Source of the DNA: Variovorax boronicumulans
GTDB taxonomy: Bacteria; Pseudomonadota; Gammaproteobacteria; Burkholderiales; Burkholderiaceae_C
NCBI RefSeq assembly: GCF_019352895.1
Contig: NZ_JAAAFX010000001.1
Span: 99,932 to 163,931 of the forward strand
DNA length: 64,000 nucleotides
Direction of reading: 5' to 3'
The stretch's first letter is position 1. Every line of letters begins with the position of its first letter. The notes beneath the pieces are model-generated. The model ran no database searches. It saw only the letters and a list, made by a program, of their open reading frames with translations, and was not told the DNA's origin. Of this stretch, positions 50,081 to 58,643 are shown in pieces. A program made the position numbers and the translations under genes.

Positions 50081-50689
50081 TCAAGACCCGGAAGTCGACA
50101 ACAACCCATGGTTGCGCGCATGGTGCAGCGCCTGGGTCCGGCTCTTGACGCCCAGGCGGCGGAACAGGCGCCACAGGTGCACCTTGACCGTGTGCTCGCT
50201 GATCTCCAGTTCGGTCGCGATGTCGCGGTTGCTCATGCCCTTGTCGAGCATCGCGATCAGCTGGGTCTGGCGCTTGGACAGCTTGCTGTTGGCGGAGGCG
50301 GCCAGCGACTCTTCGGCTTCGGCGTCGGCCATCAGCAGGCCGCGCAGCACGGCGGTCAGCTCGGCCGAGCTGGCCGACTTCTCGATGTAGGTGTCGGCGC
50401 CGGCCTCGATGCAGGCTTCTTCCATGTCGGCGGCCGGGGAGGCCGAGTACACGGCGATCGGCACGTCGGGGTAGATCTGCTTGACCGCGATCACGCCCGA
50501 ACAGCCGGTGGTGTCGGGCAGCTTCAGGTCCAGGCAGAACAGGTCGGGCATGCCATGCTGCTTGACCGCATTGGTGAGCTTGTCGAGCCGCTCCAGCTCG
50601 ACGATGTTCTCGGCAGGCCGAAGGCGGCGCAGCACCATCACGATGGCGTCGCGCATCAGGGGGTGATCGTCGATGACGTAAATGCTCAT
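50081..50689 (-). CDS. LuxR-type (NarL/FixJ) response regulator
   Basis: 202 residues. Receiver domain has Asp7-Asp8, phosphoacceptor Asp54 (FCLDLKLPD) and Lys104 (YIEKSA). The C-terminal LuxR-like HTH (LSKRQTQLIAMLDKGMSNRDIATELEISEHTVKVHLWRLFRRLGVKSRTQA) is complete. It is convergent with the histidine kinase and shares a bidirectional terminator. It lies 60 bases downstream of trpS on the same strand. The targets are unknown. Confidence 0.92.
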   Translation of the reverse strand: MSIYVIDDHPLMRDAIVMVLRRLRPAENIVELERLDKLTNAVKQHGMPDLFCLDLKLPDTTGCSGVIAVKQIYPDVPIAVYSASPAADMEEACIEAGADTYIEKSASSAELTAVLRGLLMADAEAEESLAASANSKLSKRQTQLIAMLDKGMSNRDIATELEISEHTVKVHLWRLFRRLGVKSRTQALHHARNHGLLSTSGS

Positions 50690-50749
50690 GGTTTGCTTTC
50701 TTTGTGCACGCGCAGCCTAGGGTGGCGGTCTCTCGCGTTGATTCTTGGT

Positions 50750-52075
50750 TTAACCACCGCTGGCCAGCCGGGCCAGCACCTCCAATGCGTCCGTCGCCGC
50801 ACGCAAGCCCGCATTGTCAACCGGTTCCAGCTGTTCGGCGAGTGCGGCCAGCGCCTCGCCGCGCTCGGCCTGCAGCGTGCCGATGGCCCGGCCGGCCTCC
50901 TGCGGGGACGCAAAGGCGCGGCTCTGCAGCAGCAGCGTGCCGTCGGCGTCGAGGAGCTTGAAGTAGAAGCGGCCGTCGCTCTCGCGGTATTGCTTGAAGC
51001 TGGGCTTGGCCGTCTTGGCGGCCTTCGGGGCGGCGGCCGCGGCCGGTGTCTCGAGCTTGCGCAGGCCCACGGCGTGGCGCAGCCGACCGATGAAGGGGCG
51101 CGACAGCGTGCGCGCCTTGTCGGCGCCGGCCAGCAGGATGCGCTCGATCTGCGCCGGGTCGTTGATCAGTTCCTCGTAGCGCGCCCGCAGCGGTGCGATC
51201 TCGCGGTCGATGCGCTCGAACAGAATCTGCTTGGCCTCGCTCCAGGCGATGCCGTCGGCGAAGGCCTGGCGCAGCGCCTCGGTCTCCTGGGCGTCGGCGA
51301 AGGCCTGGTAGATCTGGAACAGGGCCGAACCCTCGGTGTCCTTGGGCTCGCCCGGCGCGCGCGAGTCGGTCACGATGCCGCCGATGAGCTTCTGCAACTG
51401 GGCGCGCGGCGTGAACAGCGGGATCGTGTTGTCGTAGCTCTTGCTCATCTTGCGGCCGTCGAGGCCGGGCAGCGTGGCCACCGCCTCGTCGATGTCGGCC
51501 TCGGGCAGCGTGAAGTGGTCGCCGTAGAGGTGGTTGAAGCGCTGCGCCATGTCGCGCGCCATCTCGATGTGCTGCACCTGGTCGCGGCCCACCGGCACCT
51601 TGTGGGCGTTGAACATCAGGATGTCCGCGCCCATCAGCACCGGGTACATGAACAGGCCGGCGCTCACGTCGGCGTCCGGGTCCTCGCCCTTGGCGGTGTT
51701 CTTGTCGACCGAGGCCTTGTAGGCATGCGCGCGGTTGAGCAGGCCCTTGCCGGTGACGCAGGTCAGGAACCAGCTCAGTTCGGGGATCTCGGGGATGTCC
51801 GACTGGCGGTAGAAGGTCACGCGTTCGGGGTCGAGCCCGCAGGCCAGCCAGGTGGCGGCGATCTCCAGCGTCGAGCGCTGGATGCGGGCCGGGTCGTCGA
51901 CCTTGATCAGCGCGTGGTAGTCGGCCAGGAAGTAGAAGCTCTGCACGTCGGCCCGGCGGCTGAAGCGCACCGAATGGCGCACCGAGCCCACGTAGTTGCC
52001 CAGGTGCGGCGTGCCGCTGGTCGTGATGCCGGTGAGGACGCGGAGGACGGAGGGAGAAGGAGCAGAGGAGGTCAT
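50750..52075 (-). CDS. trpS: Tryptophan-tRNA ligase with C-terminal YegP-like domain
   Basis: 441 residues. Class Ic synthetase: GTPHLGNYVGS carries the HIGH-like motif near residue 24, and KMSKS is at 209-213. Charges tRNA-Trp with tryptophan. The C-terminal part (about 358-441: FKQYRESDGRFYFKLLDADGTLLLQSRAFAS) resembles a YegP/DUF1508 beta-domain, not part of the ligase core in short TrpS enzymes. Last gene of a five-gene minus-strand operon. Confidence 0.95.
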   Translation of the reverse strand: MTSSAPSPSVLRVLTGITTSGTPHLGNYVGSVRHSVRFSRRADVQSFYFLADYHALIKVDDPARIQRSTLEIAATWLACGLDPERVTFYRQSDIPEIPELSWFLTCVTGKGLLNRAHAYKASVDKNTAKGEDPDADVSAGLFMYPVLMGADILMFNAHKVPVGRDQVQHIEMARDMAQRFNHLYGDHFTLPEADIDEAVATLPGLDGRKMSKSYDNTIPLFTPRAQLQKLIGGIVTDSRAPGEPKDTEGSALFQIYQAFADAQETEALRQAFADGIAWSEAKQILFERIDREIAPLRARYEELINDPAQIERILLAGADKARTLSRPFIGRLRHAVGLRKLETPAAAAAPKAAKTAKPSFKQYRESDGRFYFKLLDADGTLLLQSRAFASPQEAGRAIGTLQAERGEALAALAEQLEPVDNAGLRAATDALEVLARLASGG

Positions 52076-52094
52076 GACGAAAAACGGAGCGGGC

Positions 52095-52766
52095 TTAGCG
52101 CAACAGCGCGGTGAGCGGCGAGATCAGCAGGCCGATGGCCTGCGAGCCGAAGGCCATGAGCGGCTGCAGCCACCAGGTGCTGACGATACCGGCCAGCACC
52201 AGCGCCATCACGATGAAGAAGCCGTAGGGCTCGATGCGGATCAGCAGGGTCTGGGCGGCGCCGCGCGGCAGCAGGCCGGCCAGCACGCGGCCGCCGTCGA
52301 GCGGCGGCAGCGGGAACAGGTTGAAGGCCCACATCACCAGGTTGACCAGCACGCCGCCCTGCGCCATCTTGAGGAAGAAGGTCTCATTGATTCCGGCGGC
52401 CAGCAGCCCGACCAGCAGCAGCGCCCAGCCGATGGCCATCACGAAGTTGGAGGCCGGCCCGGCCAGCGCGACCCAGATCATGTCGCGCTTGGGGTTGCGC
52501 AGCCGGCCGAACTGGACCGGCACCGGCTTCGCGTAGCCGAACAGGAAGGCGCCGGACGTGGCGAAATACAGCATCAGCGGCATCAGGATCGTGCCGACCG
52601 GGTCGATGTGCTTGAGCGGGTTGAGCGTCACGCGGCCGAGCACGTAGGCCGTGTCGTCGCCGAAGTGGCGGGCCGCATAGCCGTGGGCCGCTTCATGCAC
52701 GGTGATGGCGAACACCACCGGCAGCGCGTAGATCAGGACGGTTTGAACGAGATTGGAGATATCCAC
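52095..52766 (-). CDS. Site-2 protease family (M50) membrane protein
   Basis: 223 residues from a GTG start at 52766. It contains the zinc motif HEAAH (His24, Glu25, His28) in a transmembrane helix and the second ligand in FNLFPLPPLDGGRV. Five to six hydrophobic helices. Small M50 proteases of this kind cut or hold membrane-bound substrates; targets are unknown. 19 bases upstream of trpS and 41 bases downstream of the YciO/Sua5-like gene. Confidence 0.92.
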   Translation of the reverse strand: MDISNLVQTVLIYALPVVFAITVHEAAHGYAARHFGDDTAYVLGRVTLNPLKHIDPVGTILMPLMLYFATSGAFLFGYAKPVPVQFGRLRNPKRDMIWVALAGPASNFVMAIGWALLLVGLLAAGINETFFLKMAQGGVLVNLVMWAFNLFPLPPLDGGRVLAGLLPRGAAQTLLIRIEPYGFFIVMALVLAGIVSTWWLQPLMAFGSQAIGLLISPLTALLR

Positions 52767-52807
52767 CGGACGATTGTCTCAGACGCCCCCGGGCTGCCGG
52801 CCGTGCC

Positions 52808-53443
52808 TCACAGGCCGAGCACCGCCACCGGCCCGCGGCCCTGGCGCACCACCACCGGATCGTCGCCCGTGCCCATGGGCGTGAGGTCGACCACGGTGGT
52901 CGGCTCGGAGGCGCAGGCGCCGGCGTCGATCACCGCGCCGATCTGCTTCTCGAAGCGCTCGCGGATCTGCTGGGCATCGTTCATGGGCTCGGTCTCGCCC
53001 GGCGGGATCAGCGTGGTCGCGAGCAGCGGCGCGCCGTGCAGCGTGAGCAGCTCGCACAGCATCTTGTGGTCGGGCACGCGCAGGCCGATGGTCTTGCGCT
53101 GCGGATGGCTCACGCGGCGCGGCACTTCCTTGGTGGCTTCGAGCAGGAAGGTGTAGGGCCCGGGCGTCGCGGCCTTGAGCAGCCGGTACTGCTTGTTGTC
53201 GACCTTGGCGTAGTTGGACAGCTCGCTCAGGTCGCGGCACAGCAGTGTCAGGTGGTGCTTGTCGTCGACCTGGCGGATGCGGCGCAGCCGGTCGACCGCG
53301 TCCTTGTCGTCGAGGTGGCAGGCCAGCGCGTAGCTGGAGTCGGTCGGCACCGCGATCACCTCGCCGCGCTCGAGCAGCGCCACGGCCTGCTTGAGCAGGC
53401 GTTGCTGCGGGTTTTCGGGATGGACTTCGAAGAATTGCGCCAT
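52808..53443 (-). CDS. YciO/Sua5/YrdC family protein
   Basis: 211 residues. Core of the YrdC fold: GEVIAVPTDSSYALACHLDDKDAVDRLRRIRQVDDKHHLTLLCRDLSELSNYAKVDN and PGPYTFLLEATKEVPRRV. Family members make threonylcarbamoyl-AMP for t6A modification of tRNA, but the YciO branch is thought not to replace YrdC fully. The KxR/SxN motifs differ here (RIRQVDDKHH), so it belongs more to the YciO branch. It is 3 bases from the DMT transporter gene. Confidence 0.88.
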   Translation of the reverse strand: MAQFFEVHPENPQQRLLKQAVALLERGEVIAVPTDSSYALACHLDDKDAVDRLRRIRQVDDKHHLTLLCRDLSELSNYAKVDNKQYRLLKAATPGPYTFLLEATKEVPRRVSHPQRKTIGLRVPDHKMLCELLTLHGAPLLATTLIPPGETEPMNDAQQIRERFEKQIGAVIDAGACASEPTTVVDLTPMGTGDDPVVVRQGRGPVAVLGL

Positions 53444-53446
53444 GGG

Positions 53447-54394
53447 TCAGCCTTCCACTGGTTCGATCGGGACACGGCGCTCGCGCACCGTCAGCCAGGC
53501 GCCGGCCGCGCCGCAGACGGCGATCATGCCCATGCCGACCAGCGACACCGCGTCGGGGACCTGGGAGAACATGAGCCAGCCGCCGAGCATCGCGAAGGCG
53601 ATCTGGGCATAAAGATAGGGTGTGAGCGTGGAGGCCGGCGCGCGCTGGTAGGCCAGGATCAGCATGAAGTGCCCGACCGTGCCGGCCAGCCCCATAAGGC
53701 TCAGGAGCGCCCACCAGTGCCACGAGGGCAGGGACTGCCACACGAAAGGCAGCGCGACCGACGCCAGCAGCGTGCCGACCCAGCCGGTGTAGAAATGCAT
53801 GGTCAGCGGGTTCTCGGTCTGCGCCAGCTTGCTGGTCAGCACCTGGAAGCAGGCATTGCTCGCCACCAGTCCCAGCGGCAGCAGCACCGCCCAGTTGAAG
53901 GCGCCGCCGCCCGGGCGCAGGATCACCAGCGTGCCCAGGAAGCCGCCCGCCACCAGCGCCCAGCGCAGCACCGACACCTGTTCCTTGAGCACCGTGGCGG
54001 CCAGCAGCGTGACGGCCAGCGGCGCGATCAGCACGATCGAGGTGAACTCCGCCAGCGGCATGTAGCGCAGGCTGAAGAAGGCAAAGATGCTGGTCGTGAG
54101 CAGCAGCGCGCCGCGCAGCGCATGGTATTTCGGATGCGCGGTGCGCAGCAGCGAGGTGCCGTGGCGCGGCAGCAGCACCAGCGTGGTGGCGGCCGCCTGG
54201 AAGGCATAGCGGAACCACACGCCCATCAGGATCGGCACGGCAGTGATCGAGATCTTGGTGGCGGTGTCGAGCGTGGCGAAGCAGGCCACCGCGATCATCA
54301 CCAGGCCGATGCCGGCCAGGATGCGCTCGGAGGCGAGGTCACGGGTGGGGCGCTGGGTGGCGTGCGCCGCTGCGTCTTCCTGCGTCGCGCTCAC
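53447..54394 (-). CDS. DMT/EamA-family transporter
   Basis: 315 residues from GTG 54394. Ten hydrophobic helices in two EamA repeats; motifs include FSLRYMPLAEFTSIVLIAPLAVTLLAATVLKEQVS in the first half and PYLYAQIAFAMLGGWLMFSQ in the second. Exports or imports small metabolites across the inner membrane. Overlaps the PHP gene by 4 bases (GTGA), so it is coupled. Substrate unknown. Confidence 0.9.
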   Translation of the reverse strand: MSATQEDAAAHATQRPTRDLASERILAGIGLVMIAVACFATLDTATKISITAVPILMGVWFRYAFQAAATTLVLLPRHGTSLLRTAHPKYHALRGALLLTTSIFAFFSLRYMPLAEFTSIVLIAPLAVTLLAATVLKEQVSVLRWALVAGGFLGTLVILRPGGGAFNWAVLLPLGLVASNACFQVLTSKLAQTENPLTMHFYTGWVGTLLASVALPFVWQSLPSWHWWALLSLMGLAGTVGHFMLILAYQRAPASTLTPYLYAQIAFAMLGGWLMFSQVPDAVSLVGMGMIAVCGAAGAWLTVRERRVPIEPVEG

Positions 54395-55245
54395 TGAATG
54401 CGGTCTTCGAGCAGTTCCCAGACGGGGGTCAGCGTGCCCGGCAGCCAGGGCAGCTTGCCCAGGTCCATGTGGCTCTCGTCGGGGCTGTGGAAGTCGCTGC
54501 CGCGCGAGGCGGCAAAGCCGTATTCGACGGCCTTCTCGGCGTACTCGACATACTCGGCCGGCGCATGGCTGCCGGTCACGACCTCGATCGCGCGGCCGCC
54601 GTGGGCCTGGAACTCGGTGAAGAGCGCGTGCTCCTCGTTGGCCGTGAAGTTGTAACGGCCCGGGTGCGCGACCACCGCGATGCCGCCGGCCTCGGTGATC
54701 CAGCGCACCGCGTCCTTGAGCGCGGCCCAGCGGTGCGGCACGTAGCCGGGCTTGCCTTCGGTCAGGTACTTGCGGAACACCTCGGGCGTGTCCTTGCAGA
54801 CGCCGCTCTCGACCAGGAAGCGCGCGAAATGCGTGCGCGAGATCAGTTCGGGGTTGCCCACGAAGCGCAGCGCGCCCTCGTAGGCACCGACGATGCCGAC
54901 CTTGGCCAGGCCCTCGGACATCTCCTGCGCCCGGGCACCGCGGCCGCCGCGCGTGGCCTGCAGGCCGGCGCGCAGGCTGGCGTCGTCGGGGTCGAAGCCC
55001 AGGCCGACGATGTGGACGGTCTCGCCCGCAAAGGTCACGGAGATCTCGGCGCCGGTCAGGTATTTCATGCCGTGGGCCCGGGCCGCGGCGATGGCGCGGT
55101 GCTGGCCGCCGATCTCGTCGTGGTCGGTCAGGGCCCAGAGCTCGACGCCGTTGGCCGCGGCACGTTCGGCCAGCGCTTCGGGCGTGAGCGTGCCGTCGGA
55201 CACCACGGAGTGGCAGTGCAGGTCGGCGTTGAGGATGGAAGGCAC
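54391..55245 (-). CDS. PHP-domain phosphatase (RnmAM/TrpH-like)
   Basis: 284 residues from GTG 55245. PHP motifs: ADLHCHSVVSDG (HxH), TDHDEIGG, GAEISVTF, VVAHPGRYN and SRGSDFH at the end. This is the family of 3',5'-nucleoside bisphosphate phosphatase/5'-3' exoribonuclease (E. coli YciV/RnmAM). The first gene of the five-gene operon with DMT transporter, YciO, M50 and TrpS. No truncation. Confidence 0.92.
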   Translation of the reverse strand: MPSILNADLHCHSVVSDGTLTPEALAERAAANGVELWALTDHDEIGGQHRAIAAARAHGMKYLTGAEISVTFAGETVHIVGLGFDPDDASLRAGLQATRGGRGARAQEMSEGLAKVGIVGAYEGALRFVGNPELISRTHFARFLVESGVCKDTPEVFRKYLTEGKPGYVPHRWAALKDAVRWITEAGGIAVVAHPGRYNFTANEEHALFTEFQAHGGRAIEVVTGSHAPAEYVEYAEKAVEYGFAASRGSDFHSPDESHMDLGKLPWLPGTLTPVWELLEDRIQ

Positions 55246-55323
55246 GCCACGATTTTAGGCCTTCGTTTCAAAGGCCGCCGGGCACGCGCGCGACAACCCT
55301 GCGCGGCGCTCCGGCCGCGCGCC

Positions 55324-56358
55324 TCAGCCGTCCTTGCGGCGCAGCGCCAGCCAGGCGGCCACGACGGTGAAGCCGAGCACGATGGTCACCACGATCCAGA
55401 AGCCGTGCGGGTGGTCGGCCAGCGGGATGCCGCCGACGTTCATGCCGAACAGGCCGGCCAGGATGTTGATCGGCAGCGCCAGCACCGTCACCACCGTCAG
55501 CACGAACAGGCTGCGGCCGTTGTCCTCGTTGACGCTGGCCGCGATCTCCTCCTGCAGCAGCTTGATGCGTTCCTGCAGGCCCTGCATGTCGCGCAGCACC
55601 ACCGAGAACTCCTCGGTCGCGCCGCGCAGCTCCTGCACGTCGTCCTCGGCCATCCAGGCCGGCGGATGCTGGAGCAGCCGGAACAGCGCGGCCGGCTCGG
55701 GCGCCAGCAGCCGCTGCAAGCGGACCAGCAGCCGGCGCAGCACACCGAGGCGCGCGCGCTTGTGGTCGAGCCGGCCACTGAGCAGCTCGTCCTCGACGCC
55801 GTCGATGCGGGTGGTCACGCCGCGCACGATGTCGACCAGCCCGTCGGCCTGGGTGCGCATCAGCTGTTCCAGCAGCGCGACGCTGGAGCGCGGCGACTGC
55901 CCGTTGCGCACCGCGGTGCGCAGCGCGTCCACCGTGCGCAGCGGCTGGGTGCGGGCCGTGACCACCAGCCGGGGCCCGACACTGGCCCAGAGCGTGGCGA
56001 TGTCCGAGGGCTCGAAGCCGAAGTCGAAGTGCACGTCGTTCACCACCGCGATCAGCACGTCGTCCTCGCGCTCGATGCGCGTGGAGTGCGAGCCGTCCTT
56101 GAGCGTTTCGTAGAAGGCGTCGCTCAGGCCGGCGTGACGCCGCATCCAGCGCTCGGCCTGCGTGTGGTTGAGGTTGAAGTGCAGCCACAGGAAGGTCGAC
56201 GGCGAGGTGTCGCCGGCCAGCCATGGCGCGGCCTCGGCCGCGTCGACCGCGCGTGCCGCGCCGCTGCCGTCGGAGCCGTCGAACAGGTAGGCGCAGATCA
56301 GGCCGGCGTCGTCGGGGGCGGAGGGCAGGGCGGCCGGGCCGGTGCCGGGCGTGGTCAT
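55324..56358 (-). CDS. CorA/ZntB-family divalent cation transporter
   Basis: 344 residues from ATG 56358. Long cytoplasmic N-terminal domain (WLHFNLNHTQAERWMRRHAGLSD) and two C-terminal transmembrane helices with the GMN signature (Gly305-Met306-Asn307, followed by VGGIPL), located before the last helix. The loop is not the classic MPEL but VGGIP, as in ZntB-like proteins; efflux or uptake of Mg or Zn is possible. Divergent from the PPK2 gene. Confidence 0.88.
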   Translation of the reverse strand: MTTPGTGPAALPSAPDDAGLICAYLFDGSDGSGAARAVDAAEAAPWLAGDTSPSTFLWLHFNLNHTQAERWMRRHAGLSDAFYETLKDGSHSTRIEREDDVLIAVVNDVHFDFGFEPSDIATLWASVGPRLVVTARTQPLRTVDALRTAVRNGQSPRSSVALLEQLMRTQADGLVDIVRGVTTRIDGVEDELLSGRLDHKRARLGVLRRLLVRLQRLLAPEPAALFRLLQHPPAWMAEDDVQELRGATEEFSVVLRDMQGLQERIKLLQEEIAASVNEDNGRSLFVLTVVTVLALPINILAGLFGMNVGGIPLADHPHGFWIVVTIVLGFTVVAAWLALRRKDG

Positions 56359-56499
56359 GGTCAAGAGCGCATGTCGGACAAGGAGGAGAGGCCGATGCTT
56401 GCGCGCCAATGTGACAACGCCATGTCAGTGTCGGGAAAGTGTCATGTCGCCGTCACAACGGCTCGTCAGCATCCCTCCACCTCCTTCAGAGCCCACGCC

Positions 56500-57429
56500 A
56501 TGTCCCTGCCTCCCCTCAACGCCCCGGCCCACTCCGACCACGACGACCTGATGCGCCGCATCGCCCGCGACCTGGTCGACAGCTACGACGAGGAGCTGGA
56601 GCTCGAGATCGAGGACCGCAACGTCGACGAGGACGGCGCGCCCGTCGGCATCGACAAGGCGGCCCGCGCGGCCTATTTCCGCGAGCTGTTCCGGCTCCAG
56701 GGCGAGCTGGTCAAGCTGCAGGACTGGGTGCAGCACAGCAAGCAGAAGGTGGTGATCCTGTTCGAGGGGCGCGACGCGGCCGGCAAGGGCGGCGTGATCA
56801 AGCGCATCACCCAGCGGCTGAACCCGCGCGTGGCCCGGGTCGCCGCGCTGCCCGCGCCCAACGACCGCGAGCGCACCCAGTGGTATTTCCAGCGCTACGT
56901 GGCCCATCTGCCCGCAGCCGGCGAGATGGTGCTGTTCGACCGCAGCTGGTACAACCGCGCCGGCGTCGAGCATGTGATGGGCTTCTGCACCGACGACGAG
57001 TACGAGGAGTTCTTCCGCACCGTGCCCGACTTCGAACGCATGCTGGTGCGCTCGGGCATCACGCTGATCAAGTACTGGTTCTCGATCACCGACGACGAGC
57101 AGCACCTGCGCTTCCTGGGCCGCATCCACGACCCGCTCAAGCAATGGAAGCTGAGCCCGATGGACCTGGAAAGCCGCCGCCGCTGGGAGGAATACACCAA
57201 GGCCAAGGAGACCATGCTCGAGCGCACCCATATCCCCGAGGCGCCCTGGTGGGTGGTGCAGGCCGTCGACAAGAAGAAGGCGCGCCTGAACTGCATCGCG
57301 CACCTGCTCGACCAGCTGCCCTACCGCGAGGTGCTGCATGCGTCGGTCGAACTGCCGGCCCGCGTGCGCAACCCCGACTACCTGCGCCAGCCGGTACCGG
57401 CCGCGATGTACGTGCCCGAGCGCTACTGA
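56500..57429 (+). CDS. ppk2: Polyphosphate kinase 2
   Basis: 309 residues from ATG 56500. Walker A FEGRDAAGKGG (about 89-98), Walker B LFDRSWYNRAGVE (about 145-154), and lid region ITLIKYWFSITDDEQ and RRRWEEYTKAKETML. This is a PPK2 single-domain enzyme that uses polyphosphate to phosphorylate nucleotides (class I-like). The frame stays open far upstream to 54469, but that part is antisense to other genes. Confidence 0.94.
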   Translation: MSLPPLNAPAHSDHDDLMRRIARDLVDSYDEELELEIEDRNVDEDGAPVGIDKAARAAYFRELFRLQGELVKLQDWVQHSKQKVVILFEGRDAAGKGGVIKRITQRLNPRVARVAALPAPNDRERTQWYFQRYVAHLPAAGEMVLFDRSWYNRAGVEHVMGFCTDDEYEEFFRTVPDFERMLVRSGITLIKYWFSITDDEQHLRFLGRIHDPLKQWKLSPMDLESRRRWEEYTKAKETMLERTHIPEAPWWVVQAVDKKKARLNCIAHLLDQLPYREVLHASVELPARVRNPDYLRQPVPAAMYVPERY

Positions 57430-57481
57430 GAAAGAACCGGGCAGACGACCCGGCGCGTGCGGAAGCTGCTACCGTGCGCCC

Positions 57482-58519
57482 ATGGCCAGACGCTCCACCT
57501 CCTCTGCGCTCACGCGTGCCTACACACGCAACCTGAAGGCGCTCACCCAGGCCACGCTGGGCACGGGCAAGAAGATGGCGGCCCGGATGCAGCACGCGGC
57601 CGAGCAGCAGAACAAGGCGCCACCCGGCCCCGGCGACTGGCTCGCCGGCCTCGCGGTGGGCCCGGCCGGCGCACGGCGCTACCACCTCTACCGGCCGCCC
57701 GGCCTGCAGCTCGCGCCCGGCGAGAAGATCCCGCTGCTGGTGATGCTGCACGGTTGCGGCCAGACCGGCCGCGACTTCGCCGCCAGCACCCGCATGAACC
57801 GCCTCGCGACGCGCGAGCGCTTCCTGGTGCTCTACCCCGAGCAGGACCGCATGGCCAATCCGCAGGGCTGCTGGAACTGGTACGACACGCGCTCGGGCAA
57901 GGCCCGGGCCGAAGCCACGACCCTGATGGCCGCGGTCGACCAGGTCTGCCTGTTCCATCCGGTGGATCGCGAACGCATCGCTGTCGCGGGCCTGTCGGCC
58001 GGCGCCAGCATGGCGGTGCTGATGGCCACGCATTTCCCGGCGCGCTTCAAGGCCGTCGCCATGCATTCGGGCGTGGCGCCGGGCGCGGCGCAATCCTCGG
58101 CCACGGCGCTGGGCGCGATGCGCGGGCGGCGCACGCCGGTGGTGTCGGTCACGGCCGTGGGCAAGGCGCTCGGCGCGGCGGCGGTGGGCGCGCATCTGCC
58201 GCCGCTGCTGGTGCTGCACGGCGATGGCGACACGGTGGTCAGCGCGGGCAACGCCCATGCCACGGCCGCGGTGTGGGCCACGGCGACCGGTGCGACCTCG
58301 GGCGTCGAACGCACCCTGCAGCGCGGCCAGCGCCGGCCCATGCGCATCACCGACTACGCGCGCGACGGCCGCACGCTGGTGCGGCTGTGCGAGATCGCCG
58401 GCCTGGGCCACGCCTGGAGCGGCGGCCTGGCGAGCCAGGCCTTCAGCGACGCGAGCGGGCCCGACGCCTCGCGCCTGGTCTGGGCCTTCGCCGAACAGCA
58501 GTTCACCCAGCGGCCCTGA
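57482..58519 (+). CDS. PHB depolymerase-family esterase
   Basis: 345 residues from ATG 57482. No clear signal peptide; the N-terminal 50 residues are basic and helical. The alpha/beta-hydrolase core has LHGCGQTGRDFAASTRMNRLATRERF, the nucleophile in VAGLSAGASMA (Ser172), an aspartate in LHGDGDTVV and a histidine in GLGHAWSGG. Such enzymes cut poly(3-hydroxybutyrate), feruloyl or acetyl esters. Typical of polymer-storing betaproteobacteria. Intracellular location is suggested by the missing signal. Confidence 0.88.
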   Translation: MARRSTSSALTRAYTRNLKALTQATLGTGKKMAARMQHAAEQQNKAPPGPGDWLAGLAVGPAGARRYHLYRPPGLQLAPGEKIPLLVMLHGCGQTGRDFAASTRMNRLATRERFLVLYPEQDRMANPQGCWNWYDTRSGKARAEATTLMAAVDQVCLFHPVDRERIAVAGLSAGASMAVLMATHFPARFKAVAMHSGVAPGAAQSSATALGAMRGRRTPVVSVTAVGKALGAAAVGAHLPPLLVLHGDGDTVVSAGNAHATAAVWATATGATSGVERTLQRGQRRPMRITDYARDGRTLVRLCEIAGLGHAWSGGLASQAFSDASGPDASRLVWAFAEQQFTQRP

Positions 58520-58643
58520 GCCGCCTGTACGCCACCCGGCGTATTCCTGACTTCTCCGGTCCCGAAGAGACTTCGTTCCAGTGCCGCACGTCATCCCGAT
58601 GGCGGCAAGGGTTCCAAGTCCAACTCCGAGGAGAAGTCCCACC

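Noticed and set aside
54469..56499. N-terminal 677-codon extension of PPK2
   Set aside because: It is antisense to the PHP and CorA genes. PPK2 homology starts at the ATG at 56500, and the length from there is normal.
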